From Klenkia brasiliensis (GTDB taxonomy: Bacteria; Actinomycetota; Actinomycetes; Mycobacteriales; Geodermatophilaceae), in contig NZ_FNCF01000004.1 of NCBI RefSeq assembly GCF_900100695.1, forward strand, positions 62,001 through 126,000: a stretch of 64,000 nt of DNA, read 5' to 3'. Position 1 is the first letter of the stretch, and every line of letters starts with the position of its first letter. The translations under genes and the position numbers were made by a program. Shown here piece by piece: positions 1 through 8,026 of this stretch. Below the pieces are notes generated by a model. It worked only from the letters and a program-made list of their open reading frames with translations. It was not told the DNA's origin and did not search any database.

Positions 1-1280
1 CCACCGTCAAGGGCGGCACCTACTACCCGATGACGGTGAAGAAGCACCTGCGCGCCCAGGAGGTGGCGCTGCAGAACGAGCTGCCCTGCCTCTACCTGGT
101 CGACTCCGGTGGCGCGTTCCTGCCCCGCCAGGACGAGGTCTTCCCCGACCGCGAGCACTTCGGCCGGATCTTCTACAACCAGGCGCAGATGTCCCGCCGC
201 GGCATCCCGCAGCTGGCCGCCGTCCTCGGGTCGTGCACCGCCGGCGGTGCCTACGTCCCGGCGATGAGCGACGAGGCGGTCATCGTCCGCGAGCAGGGCA
301 CGATCTTCCTGGGCGGCCCGCCGCTGGTGAAGGCCGCCACCGGCGAGGTGGTCACCGCCGAGGAGCTGGGCGGGGGCGACCTGCACAGCCGCACCAGCGG
401 GGTCACCGACCACCTGGCCGAGGACGACGAGCACGCCCTGCAGATCCTGCGCCGCATCGTCGGCACGCTGGCCCCCGTCGCGCCGGCCCCGTGGGACGTG
501 CACCCCACCGAGGAGCCCGCGTACCCCGCCGAGACCCTGTACGACGTCGTCCCCCCGGACTCCCGCACGCCCTACGACGTCCGCGAGGTGATCGCCCGGC
601 TGGTCGACGGCAGCCGGTTCGCCGAGTTCAAGGCCCTCTACGGGCAGACGCTGGTCACCGGGTTCGCCCGCATCCACGGCCACCCGGTCGGCATCGTGGC
701 CAACAACGGCATCCTGTTCGGCGAGTCCGCGGTCAAGGGCGCGCACTTCGTGGAGCTGTGCGACAAGCGCAAGGTGCCGCTGCTGTTCCTGCAGAACATC
801 AGCGGGTTCATGGTGGGCCGCGACTACGAGGCCGGCGGCATCGCCAAGCACGGCGCCAAGATGGTCACCGCGGTCGCCTGCGCGCGGGTGCCCAAGCTGA
901 CCGTGGTCATCGGCGGCTCCTTCGGCGCCGGCAACTACTCGATGTGCGGCCGGGCCTACTCGCCCCGGTTCCTGTGGACCTGGCCGAACGCCCGCATCTC
1001 CGTGATGGGCGGCGAGCAGGCCGCGGGCGTGCTGGCCACCGTCCGCCGCGACGGGCTGGCGGCCCGCGGCGAGCAGTGGTCGGTCGAGGACGAGGAGGCC
1101 TTCAAGGCCCCCGTCCGCGAGCAGTACGAGCGGCAGGGCCACCCCTACTACGCCACCGCGCGGCTGTGGGACGACGGGGTCATCGACCCCGCCGACACCC
1201 GCACGGTGCTCGGCCTGGCGCTGTCGGCGGTCTCGCACGCCCCCCTGGAGGAGGTCGGCTATGGCGTCTTCCGGATGTGA
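1..1280 (+). CDS. accD1: Methylcrotonoyl-CoA carboxylase beta subunit (carboxyltransferase), 5' truncated
   Basis: Carboxyltransferase subunit that moves CO2 from carboxybiotin to a branched acyl-CoA, most likely 3-methylcrotonyl-CoA in leucine breakdown. The reading frame is open from base 3, before the first ATG at 30, and the residues there ([15 protein letters not shown]) are typical internal sequence of this family. About 425 residues are visible of a usual 520-540, so roughly the first hundred are outside the window. Crotonase-fold hallmarks include [13 protein letters not shown] and the glycine-rich [17 protein letters not shown]. The partner biotin carboxylase and an acyl-CoA dehydrogenase follow on the same strand, as in the accD1-accA1-fadE19 cluster of M. 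tuberculosis. A propionyl-CoA carboxylase role is less likely given this context. Confidence 0.9.
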   Translation, partial: TVKGGTYYPMTVKKHLRAQEVALQNELPCLYLVDSGGAFLPRQDEVFPDREHFGRIFYNQAQMSRRGIPQLAAVLGSCTAGGAYVPAMSDEAVIVREQGTIFLGGPPLVKAATGEVVTAEELGGGDLHSRTSGVTDHLAEDDEHALQILRRIVGTLAPVAPAPWDVHPTEEPAYPAETLYDVVPPDSRTPYDVREVIARLVDGSRFAEFKALYGQTLVTGFARIHGHPVGIVANNGILFGESAVKGAHFVELCDKRKVPLLFLQNISGFMVGRDYEAGGIAKHGAKMVTAVACARVPKLTVVIGGSFGAGNYSMCGRAYSPRFLWTWPNARISVMGGEQAAGVLATVRRDGLAARGEQWSVEDEEAFKAPVREQYERQGHPYYATARLWDDGVIDPADTRTVLGLALSAVSHAPLEEVGYGVFRM

Positions 1281-1281
1281 C

Positions 1282-1806
1282 TCAGGCGCCGGCGACCCGC
1301 GGCGCGGTGGGGTCGACGCCCTCGGCGACGTGCTCGCGCTGCACGTAGTCCTCGATCTGCTCCACGTCGTGCGCGCTGCGCTTGGCGACGGCCAGCAGGT
1401 CGCTCATCGTGGAGACCTCCTCGACCTGCTCCTTGATGAACCACTGCATGAACTGGTCGGAGGCGAAGTCGTTCTCCCGCCGCGCGATCGCGGTGAGCTC
1501 GTTGATCTGCTGGGTGACCCGCTTCTCCTGCTCGAGGGCCAGCGCGATCGGCGCGACGACGTCGGCGAAGTCGCAGACCGGGGCCGGCAGGGCGGGGATG
1601 CGCACCTCGGCGTCGGCGTCGAGCAGGTAGCGCACCATCATCATCGCGTGGCTGCGCTCCTCGGCGGCCTGGTCGAAGAACAGCTGCGCGGTCTGCTGCA
1701 TCGTCTGCTGGTCGAAGTAGACGGCGCAGGCGACGTACTGCTGGTGCGCGGCGAACTCGTTGCCGATCTGCACGTTGAGCTGGTTCACGAAGGCTTCGGC
1801 GGCCAC
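1282..1806 (-). CDS. Bacterial non-heme ferritin
   Basis: Iron-storage ferritin of 174 residues, a normal length for a four-helix ferritin subunit that assembles into a 24-mer. Ferroxidase ligands fall exactly where expected in bacterial ferritins: Glu17 (NEFAAHQQY), Glu50 and His53 (AAEERSHAMMM) and Glu94 (LEQEK). No haem-binding methionine pattern of bacterioferritin is obvious, so it is closer to M. tuberculosis BfrB, which is a true ferritin. The GTG start is preceded by a strong GAGGAG. Unusually, it lies antisense between the two carboxylase subunit genes; its stop codon is one base from the end of the beta subunit gene. Confidence 0.9.
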   Translation of the reverse strand: MAAEAFVNQLNVQIGNEFAAHQQYVACAVYFDQQTMQQTAQLFFDQAAEERSHAMMMVRYLLDADAEVRIPALPAPVCDFADVVAPIALALEQEKRVTQQINELTAIARRENDFASDQFMQWFIKEQVEEVSTMSDLLAVAKRSAHDVEQIEDYVQREHVAEGVDPTAPRVAGA

Positions 1807-1889
1807 GGGGTCTCCTCGTCGGTGCTGGACGTCGACCGCACGGTACCGGCCCCCCGGGACCGTCCCTTCCCGCCCGAGGCAGGTATGGC

Positions 1890-1895
1890 TAACCT
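1890..1895 (+). promoter_or_regulatory. Candidate -10 box, leaderless start
   Basis: TAACCT lies exactly 6 bases before the ATG of the small cysteine-rich gene, with no Shine-Dalgarno between. This matches the TANNNT pattern seen before many starts in this window. Inferred from pattern only. Confidence 0.45.
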
Positions 1896-1901
1896 CACCG
1901 C

Positions 1902-2048
1902 ATGGCCAAGCAGCGCATGCCGAAGAAGAAGTGCTGCGTCGACAAGCCGCGCTGCGGGCGCTGCCCGCTGCGCGCCCTCGCCGAGGGCACGCTGCCGCCG
2001 GGCTACACCGTCAAGAAGCGCCGGCTGGTCAAGGTCGGCAAGGACTGA
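1902..2048 (+). CDS. Small conserved cysteine-rich protein (48 aa)
   Basis: A 48-residue basic protein beginning MAKQRMPKKKCCVDKPRCG. It contains four cysteines in the pattern CC-x5-C-x2-C followed by PLRAL, which suggests a small zinc- or metal-binding knuckle, and a lysine/arginine-rich C-terminus. I recognise it as resembling short unannotated proteins found across actinobacteria but know no function. It sits 21 bases ahead of the biotin carboxylase gene on the same strand and may head that transcript. Start chosen because a TAACCT box lies 6 bases upstream and the codon use is as GC3-rich as its neighbours. Confidence 0.65.
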   Translation: MAKQRMPKKKCCVDKPRCGRCPLRALAEGTLPPGYTVKKRRLVKVGKD

Positions 2049-2069
2049 GCCCACGGCGGTGGTGGGCTG

Positions 2070-4061
2070 ATGTTCACCACCGTCCTGGTCGCCAACCGCG
2101 GCGAGATCGCGGTCCGCGTCATCCGCACGCTGCGGTCGATGGGCATCCGCTCGGTTGCGGTGCACAGCGACGCCGACGCCGGTGCGCTGCACACCCGGGT
2201 CGCCGACCTCGCCGTCCCCATCGGGCCGGCCCCGGCGGCGCAGAGCTACCTGTCGGTCGAGCGCGTGCTGGCCGCCTGCCGGGCCACCGGCGCCGAGGCC
2301 GTGCACCCCGGCTACGGCTTCCTGTCCGAGAACGTCGAGTTCGCCCGGGCCCTGGAGGCCGCGGGCATCGCCTTCATCGGCCCGCCGGTCGCCGCCATCG
2401 AGGCGATGGGCGACAAGATCCGGGCCAAGGCCACCGTCGCCGCGGCCGGCGTCCCCGTCGTCCCCGGGTCCTCCGAGCCGGGCATGGACGACGCCGCGGT
2501 CGCCGCGGCCGCCGTCGCCGCGGGGTTCCCGGTGCTGCTCAAGCCCTCGGCCGGGGGCGGCGGCAAGGGCATGCGGGTGGTGCGCGAGGAGTCCGAGCTG
2601 GCCGAGCAGATCGCCGGCGCCCGGCGGGAGGCCCGCTCGTCCTTCGGCGACGACACCCTGCTGGTCGAGCGCTACGTGGGCAACAGCCGGCACATCGAGG
2701 TGCAGGTCATGGCCGACACCCACGGCACCGTCGTGCACCTCGGCGAGCGGGAGTGCTCCCTGCAGCGCCGGCACCAGAAGGTCGTGGAGGAGGCACCCTC
2801 GCCGCTGCTGTCGGCGCGGATGCGGGCCACCATGGGCCAGGCCGCGGTCGACGCCGCGGCCGCGGTGGGCTACACCGGCGCCGGCACGGTGGAGTTCATC
2901 GTCGACGCGGACAACCCGCGCGACTTCTACTTCCTGGAGATGAACACCCGGCTGCAGGTCGAGCACCCGGTCACCGAGGCCGTCACCGGGCTGGACCTGG
3001 TCGAGCTGCAGGTGCGGGTCGCCGCGGGGGAGCAGTTGCCCTTCGAGCAGGCCGACGTCTCCCTGGACGGGCACGCCATCGAGGCGCGGGTGTACGCCGA
3101 GGACCCCGCCCGGGGGTTCCTGCCGCAGGCCGGCCGGGTGGTGGCGCTGACCGAGGCCTCGGGCGAGGGCGTGCGGGTGGACAGCTCGCTGGTCGAGGGC
3201 GGTGTCGTCGGCTCCGACTACGACCCGATGCTGGCCAAGGTGATCGCCTGGGGGCCCACCCGGGAGACCGCGCGCGGCCGGCTGGTCGCGGCGCTGGGCC
3301 GCACCGCCGTCCTCGGCGTCACGACCAACGTGCCGTTCCTGCGCGCGCTGCTCGCCGACCCCGCCGTCGTCGCCGGCGACCTGGACACCGGGCTGATCGA
3401 GCGGCGTGGCGAGCAGCTGACGCGGGCCGAGGACCCGCCGCCCGGGGCCTACGCCGCCGCGGCGCTGGCGCTGCTGCTCGACGACGAGCCCACCGGCGCG
3501 GTCGTGGACCCGTGGTCGGTGCCCGGCGGCTGGCGGGTCGGCGAGCACGCCTGGACCACCCGCACGTTCGTCGTGCCCGGGGGTGAGCCGGTGCCGGTGC
3601 GCACGCGGGGCCGCGCCGCCGACGGGGAGGTCCGGGTGGGGGAGGGCGCCCCGCAGCGGGCACGCGCCTGGCGGGACGGCGACCGGCTCGCGGTGGCGCT
3701 GGACGACGTGACCACCTGGTACGCCGCGGCCCGCGACGGGTCGACGGTGCACCTGGGGATCGAGGGCTTCGCGGCGGCGTTCCGGCTGGTCGAGCGGACG
3801 ACGGGTGCGGGAGCGGCCGCGGCGGGCGACGGGGTGGTGACCGCCCCCATGCCGGGGACGGTGACGCTCGTGCGCGCCGCGGTCGGCGACGAGGTGGTGG
3901 CGGGGACCCCGCTGCTGGTCGTCGAGGCGATGAAGATGGAGCACGTGCTGACCGCGCCGGTCGACGGCGTCGTCACCGAGCTCCCCGTGACCGCCGGCCA
4001 CCAGGTCCGGCTGGACGAGCAGGTGGCCGTGGTGACCCCACGGGCGACCGAGGGGGACTGA
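2070..4061 (+). CDS. accA1: Biotin carboxylase / biotin carboxyl carrier, alpha subunit of methylcrotonoyl-CoA carboxylase
   Basis: ATP-dependent carboxylation of a covalently attached biotin, feeding the carboxyltransferase encoded upstream. The 663 residues hold an N-terminal biotin carboxylase domain (PGYGFLSEN near 76, ATP-grasp loop GGGGKGMRVV near 165, EMNTRLQVEHPVTE near 290) and a C-terminal biotinyl domain with EAMKMEH, Lys622 being the biotinylated residue. Length is normal for an MCC alpha subunit; acetyl/propionyl-CoA carboxylase alpha subunits (around 590) usually lack the middle BT-like region of about 100 residues. The stop codon is 3 bases from the next gene, so the dehydrogenase is co-transcribed. 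Biotin supply may involve the bioYMN-type transporter at 24-26 kb. Confidence 0.93.
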   Translation: MFTTVLVANRGEIAVRVIRTLRSMGIRSVAVHSDADAGALHTRVADLAVPIGPAPAAQSYLSVERVLAACRATGAEAVHPGYGFLSENVEFARALEAAGIAFIGPPVAAIEAMGDKIRAKATVAAAGVPVVPGSSEPGMDDAAVAAAAVAAGFPVLLKPSAGGGGKGMRVVREESELAEQIAGARREARSSFGDDTLLVERYVGNSRHIEVQVMADTHGTVVHLGERECSLQRRHQKVVEEAPSPLLSARMRATMGQAAVDAAAAVGYTGAGTVEFIVDADNPRDFYFLEMNTRLQVEHPVTEAVTGLDLVELQVRVAAGEQLPFEQADVSLDGHAIEARVYAEDPARGFLPQAGRVVALTEASGEGVRVDSSLVEGGVVGSDYDPMLAKVIAWGPTRETARGRLVAALGRTAVLGVTTNVPFLRALLADPAVVAGDLDTGLIERRGEQLTRAEDPPPGAYAAAALALLLDDEPTGAVVDPWSVPGGWRVGEHAWTTRTFVVPGGEPVPVRTRGRAADGEVRVGEGAPQRARAWRDGDRLAVALDDVTTWYAAARDGSTVHLGIEGFAAAFRLVERTTGAGAAAAGDGVVTAPMPGTVTLVRAAVGDEVVAGTPLLVVEAMKMEHVLTAPVDGVVTELPVTAGHQVRLDEQVAVVTPRATEGD

Positions 4062-4064
4062 GCG

Positions 4065-5225
4065 ATGGTGCTGGACTACCGGCTGGACACCGAGACCGAG
4101 GCGCTGCGGACCATGGTCCGCGAGTTCGCCAACGAGGTCGTGCGCCCGCAGATCGGGGCGTTCTACGAGGCCGACGAGTTCCCGACGGCCATCGTGCGCC
4201 AGATGGGTGAGCTCGGGCTGTTCGGCCTGCCCATCCCGGAGGAGTACGGCGGCTCGGGTGGGGACTACTTCACCCTCTGCGTCGCGCTGGAGGAGCTCGC
4301 CCGGGTCGACTCCTCGATCGCCATCACCCTCGAGGCCGGGGTGTCGCTGGGCGCCATGCCGATCTTCCGGTTCGGCACGCCCGCGCAGAAGAAGGAGTGG
4401 CTGCCCCGGCTGTGCGCCGGGGAGGCCCTGGGCGCGTTCGGGCTGACCGAGGCCGGCGGCGGCTCCGACGCCGGGTCCACCCGGACGACGGCCCGGCTGG
4501 AGGACGGCCAGTGGGTGGTCAACGGCTCCAAGGCGTTCATCACCAACTCCGGCACCGACCTCACCGAGCTGGTGACCGTCACCGCGGTCACCGGCACCCG
4601 GCCCGACGGCGGCAAGGAGATCTCGGCGATCATCGTGCCGTCGGGGACGCCGGGGTTCGTCGTCGGCCAGCGCTACTCCAAGGTCGGCTGGAACGCCTCG
4701 GACACCCGCGAGCTCTCCTTCACCGACGTCCGCGTGCCCGCGGAGAACCTGGTGGGGGATCGGGGCCGCGGCTACGCGCAGTTCCTGTCGATCCTCGACG
4801 AGGGCCGCATCGCCATCGCCGCCCTCGCCGTCGGGCTGGCGCAGGGCTGCGTGGACGAGAGCGTGAAGTACGCCGCCGAGCGGGAGGCCTTCGGGTCACC
4901 GATCGGCCGCAACCAGGCCATCCAGTTCATGATCGCGGACATGGAGGTGCGGGCCTCGACCGCGCGGCTGGCCTACTACCGGGCGGCGGAGAGGATGCTG
5001 CGCGGCGAGCCGTTCAAGCGCGAGGCCGCGATCGCCAAGCTGTACAGCTCGGAGATGGCGATGGAGAACGCCCGCTACGCCACCCAGGTGCACGGCGGGT
5101 ACGGGTTCATGAACGAGTTCCCGGTGGCCCGGTTCTACCGCGACGCCAAGATCCTGGAGATCGGCGAGGGCACCAGCGAGGTGCAGCGCATGCTGATCGC
5201 CCGCTCCCTGGGCGTCGGCGCCTGA
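4065..5225 (+). CDS. Acyl-CoA dehydrogenase (FadE19-like, branched-chain acyl-CoA degradation)
   Basis: FAD-dependent alpha,beta-dehydrogenation of an acyl-CoA thioester. The 386 residues carry the classic ACAD motifs: LTEAGGGSDAGSTRT near 126, the YGFMNEFPVARFYRDAKIL region, and IGEGTSEVQRML near the C-terminus. It directly follows the methylcrotonoyl-CoA carboxylase alpha gene, matching fadE19 in M. tuberculosis, so isovaleryl-CoA or 2-methylacyl-CoA is the expected substrate. However, a glutamate sits in IGEGTSE, the position of the catalytic base in straight-chain enzymes, where true isovaleryl-CoA dehydrogenases usually have another residue; the exact substrate is therefore open. Confidence 0.9.
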   Translation: MVLDYRLDTETEALRTMVREFANEVVRPQIGAFYEADEFPTAIVRQMGELGLFGLPIPEEYGGSGGDYFTLCVALEELARVDSSIAITLEAGVSLGAMPIFRFGTPAQKKEWLPRLCAGEALGAFGLTEAGGGSDAGSTRTTARLEDGQWVVNGSKAFITNSGTDLTELVTVTAVTGTRPDGGKEISAIIVPSGTPGFVVGQRYSKVGWNASDTRELSFTDVRVPAENLVGDRGRGYAQFLSILDEGRIAIAALAVGLAQGCVDESVKYAAEREAFGSPIGRNQAIQFMIADMEVRASTARLAYYRAAERMLRGEPFKREAAIAKLYSSEMAMENARYATQVHGGYGFMNEFPVARFYRDAKILEIGEGTSEVQRMLIARSLGVGA

Positions 5226-5231
5226 GAGGAC

Positions 5232-5268
5232 CCGCCGCGGGGACGCCTGCCCCGCGCCCCCGCGGCGG
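5232..5268. terminator. Bidirectional stem-loop terminator
   Basis: Perfect 11-base inverted repeat (CCGCCGCGGGG and its complement at 5258-5268) with a 15-base loop, lying between the convergent dehydrogenase and quinone oxidoreductase genes. No T-run, as is common in high-GC actinobacteria. Confidence 0.7.
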
Positions 5269-5276
5269 ACCTGGCC

Positions 5277-6287
5277 CTAGGCGGTGACGTCGATCAGCAC
5301 CTTGCCGACGGCGCCGTCCTGCACGGCCTGGTGCGCGGCCGCGGTCTCGGCCAGCGGGTAGGTGTGCAGCGGCAGCCCGGCGTCCTCGCCGACCCGGATC
5401 GCACCGGCCGCGAGCGCGGCGGTGATGTCGGCGACCGCCTGCGCCTTGGCCTCGGCCGGCGCGGTGTAGACCAGCACGAACTGGAACCGGGCGTTCAGCG
5501 CCATGAAGGCCCGCGTGGGCGCGCTGAACTCCGGGCCGCCGTCGTCGGCGTAGATCGCGATCGAGGCGTGCTGCGCGACGACCTTGGTGTCCACCTCGGC
5601 GTTGGCCCGGATGGACACCTCGACCACCGCCTGCACGCCGTCCGGGGCGATCTCGCGGACCCGTGCGGCGACGTCCTCGGTCGTGTAGTCCACGACGTGC
5701 TGCGCGCCGGCGGCGCGGGCCAGCGCCGCCTTCTCCGGCGAGCTGACGGTGGTGATGACCGTGGCGCCGGCCCAGCGGGCGAGCTGGACCGCGGCGTTGC
5801 CGACCGCGCCCGCGCCGCCCTGCACCAGCACGGTGGCGCCGGTCAGCGAGCCGGGCTCCAGCCGCCGCGGCAGGTGCTCGGCGATGGTGAGGCAGCGGTG
5901 CGCGGTCATGAACGGGATGCCCAGCGCAGCGCCGAGCTCGAACGGGTGGTCGCCCAGCGGCACGGCCTGCTCGGCCCGGACGACGGTGTGCTCGGCCGCG
6001 GTGCCGAAGCGGCGTTCCCAGGCCGCCTCCCACACCCACACCCGCTCGCCGACCCGCGCCGGGTCGACGCCCTCGCCGACCGCCTCGACGGTGCCGGCGC
6101 CGTCCTGGTTCGGCGTCTGCGCGTCGGCGCCGGGGGCGGCGGTGCTGCGGCGCTTCCAGTCGGTCGGGTTCACCCCCGAGACGGCGAGCGCGACCCGGAC
6201 CTCGCCGGGGCCGGGCTCGGGGACCGGCTGGTCGGACAGCTGCAGGACCTCGGGACCGCCGGACTCGCGGTAGGTGATCGCGCGCAC
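5277..6287 (-). CDS. NADPH:quinone oxidoreductase, zinc-independent medium-chain dehydrogenase family
   Basis: A 336-residue MDR-superfamily protein, probably reducing quinones or conjugated enones with NADPH. The N-terminal GroES-like domain begins MRAITYRESGGPEVLQL, and the cofactor loop VQGGAGAVGNAAVQLAR lies near 155. Structural zinc cysteines are absent, as in the QOR subgroup. The GTG start has no Shine-Dalgarno; a TAGGCA hexamer lies 6 bases upstream (6294-6299), suggesting a leaderless message. It is convergent with the acyl-CoA dehydrogenase and followed by nothing in operon; substrate unknown. Confidence 0.85.
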   Translation of the reverse strand: MRAITYRESGGPEVLQLSDQPVPEPGPGEVRVALAVSGVNPTDWKRRSTAAPGADAQTPNQDGAGTVEAVGEGVDPARVGERVWVWEAAWERRFGTAAEHTVVRAEQAVPLGDHPFELGAALGIPFMTAHRCLTIAEHLPRRLEPGSLTGATVLVQGGAGAVGNAAVQLARWAGATVITTVSSPEKAALARAAGAQHVVDYTTEDVAARVREIAPDGVQAVVEVSIRANAEVDTKVVAQHASIAIYADDGGPEFSAPTRAFMALNARFQFVLVYTAPAEAKAQAVADITAALAAGAIRVGEDAGLPLHTYPLAETAAAHQAVQDGAVGKVLIDVTA

Positions 6288-6293
6288 GGGGTC

Positions 6294-6299
6294 TGCCTA
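6294..6299 (-). promoter_or_regulatory. Candidate -10 box for the quinone oxidoreductase gene
   Basis: TAGGCA on the minus strand, 6 bases before the GTG start. The surrounding GACCGG-x-TAGGCAG context is nearly the same as in front of the eis-like gene at 45.98 kb. Confidence 0.4.
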
Positions 6300-6332
6300 C
6301 CCGGTCGCACCCCACCGCGCACCCCGGCGGCG

Positions 6333-7991
6333 TCAGAGGCGGTCGAGCTCCTCGGCCAGGGGGCCCAGGCCGAGCGGGCCGAGGTCGAGGACGGCGCGGT
6401 GCCAGGCCTTGAGGTCGAAGGCGTCGCCGTGCCGGGCCCGGGCCGCCTCCCGGCCGGCGAGGAACACCCGTTCGCCGACCTTGTAGACCGGCGCCTGCCC
6501 GGGCCACCCCAGGTAGCGGTGCAGCTCGTCGACCAGCATCCGGTCCTCCATCGACACGTGGTCGCGGAGGAACTGCAGCGCCACGTCGTAGCTCCACCGG
6601 TCGGCGTCGACGCCGTGGCCGGGCGGGATGGGCAGGTCCAGGTGCACGCCGATGTCGAGGACCACGCGGGCGGCGCGCAGCTCCTGGGCGTCGAGCATGC
6701 CCAGCCGGTCGCCGGCGTCGTCGAGGAAGCCCAGCTCGCCCATCAGCCGCTCGGAGTACAGCGCCCAGCCCTCGGCGTGCGCCGAGCAGTCGTCCAGCAG
6801 CCGCTGCCACCGGTTCAGCGTCGCCGCGTTGTGCACGGTGGTGCCGATCTGCAGGTGGTGGCCGGGCACGCCCTCGTGGAAGACCGTCGTGGTCTCCCGC
6901 CAGGTCGTCATGTCGTCCACGCCGTCGGGCAGCGACCACCACATCCGGCCCGGCCGGCTGAAGTCCTCGGTCGGGCCGGAGTAGTAGACCCCGGCGCCGG
7001 AGGTGGGCGTCAGCCGTCCCTCGATGCGGCGCACCGGCGCGGGGATGTCGAAGTGCACGCCGTCCAGCGCGGCGACCGCCCGGTCGGCGGTGTCCTGCAG
7101 CCACCGCTGCAGCGCGTCCCGGCCGCGCACCTGGCGGGCGGGGTCGGCGTCCAGCACCGCCATCGCCCCGGCCACGCCCTGCCCGGGCGCGATGGTCTCG
7201 GCGACGGCGGCCTTCTCGGCGACGACGCGGGCGAGCTCGGCCCAGCCCCAGGCGTAGGTCTCCTCGAGGTCGAGGTCCGCGCCGGTGAAGAAGCGGGACT
7301 CCAGGGCGTACCGATCGCGGCCCACGCCGTCGGCCTCGGGTGCCCGCGGCAGCAGCGACCGCTCGACGTGGTCGGCGAAGTGCAGGAACGCGTCGTGCGC
7401 GCCGTCCGCGGCCGGCCGCAGCCGGTCGGCCAGCTCGGCGGGGGCGGCGGCGACGAAGGTGGTGAAGAAGCCCGGGACGTGCGGCGTGCCGGCCCACCGG
7501 CGGGCCACCGCCGCGGCCAGCCGGACCTGCCGGGCGGCGCTGACCTTCCCGGCGTCCGCCGCGGCGTCCAGCCCGGTCAGGTAGGCGTCCACCGCCGCGG
7601 GCAGGGCCTCCAGCCGCGCGGCGATCGTCGTCCAGTCCTCGACGGTGTCGACCGCCATCCCGTCGAAGGTCTCGCGGAACTTCTGCAGCGGGCACTCGAT
7701 GCTGTTCAGGTCGGAACCGGCCCACCCGGACTCGTACCGGGCCAGCTCCGCGGACAGCCGCTCCACCATCGCGGCGCGGGCGACCTCCTCGCGGTGGTCG
7801 ACCGGCTGCACCGCCTCGACGGCGGCCGCGGTGCGGCGCAGCAGGTCGGCCACCGCGGCGTGCCCGGCGGGGGAGTGGTCGGGCCAGCGGTGGTCGTGGC
7901 CCCGGACGCCGATGTAGGTCGCCACCGTGGGGACGGCGGCGGCGTACTCGTCGACGAAGCGGTCGGCCAGCTGCTCCAGGTCGGTGGTCAC
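6333..7991 (-). CDS. DUF885 family protein, putative metal-dependent hydrolase/peptidase
   Basis: A 552-residue member of the DUF885 family. The motif HEGVPGHH (residues 372-379) is the family hallmark and resembles a zinc metallopeptidase HExxH variant, so peptidase or carboxypeptidase-like activity is plausible but not proven. No signal peptide is visible (VTTDLEQLADRFVDEY), so a cytoplasmic role is likely. The start was placed at the GTG at 7991 because homology-like sequence begins there and a TACGGT box lies 6 bases upstream; the frame stays open further upstream but reads as low-quality sequence through the glycosyltransferase gene. Confidence 0.85.
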   Translation of the reverse strand: MTTDLEQLADRFVDEYAAAVPTVATYIGVRGHDHRWPDHSPAGHAAVADLLRRTAAAVEAVQPVDHREEVARAAMVERLSAELARYESGWAGSDLNSIECPLQKFRETFDGMAVDTVEDWTTIAARLEALPAAVDAYLTGLDAAADAGKVSAARQVRLAAAVARRWAGTPHVPGFFTTFVAAAPAELADRLRPAADGAHDAFLHFADHVERSLLPRAPEADGVGRDRYALESRFFTGADLDLEETYAWGWAELARVVAEKAAVAETIAPGQGVAGAMAVLDADPARQVRGRDALQRWLQDTADRAVAALDGVHFDIPAPVRRIEGRLTPTSGAGVYYSGPTEDFSRPGRMWWSLPDGVDDMTTWRETTTVFHEGVPGHHLQIGTTVHNAATLNRWQRLLDDCSAHAEGWALYSERLMGELGFLDDAGDRLGMLDAQELRAARVVLDIGVHLDLPIPPGHGVDADRWSYDVALQFLRDHVSMEDRMLVDELHRYLGWPGQAPVYKVGERVFLAGREAARARHGDAFDLKAWHRAVLDLGPLGLGPLAEELDRL

Positions 7992-7997
7992 CGGCCC

Positions 7998-8003
7998 ACC
8001 GTA
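7998..8003 (-). promoter_or_regulatory. Candidate -10 box, leaderless start of the DUF885 gene
   Basis: TACGGT on the minus strand separated by 6 bases (GGGCCG) from the GTG start; no Shine-Dalgarno. The same TACGGT-N6-GTG layout precedes the phosphatase and prolyl oligopeptidase genes. Confidence 0.5.
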
Positions 8004-8026
8004 GGGGCGGGCCGGTGACCGGTGCG

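Noticed and set aside
1-4061. Propionyl- or acetyl-CoA carboxylase instead of methylcrotonoyl-CoA carboxylase
   Set aside because: The alpha subunit is long (663 residues) and followed by an acyl-CoA dehydrogenase, as in accD1-accA1-fadE19; acetyl/propionyl systems have other neighbours. Not fully excluded.
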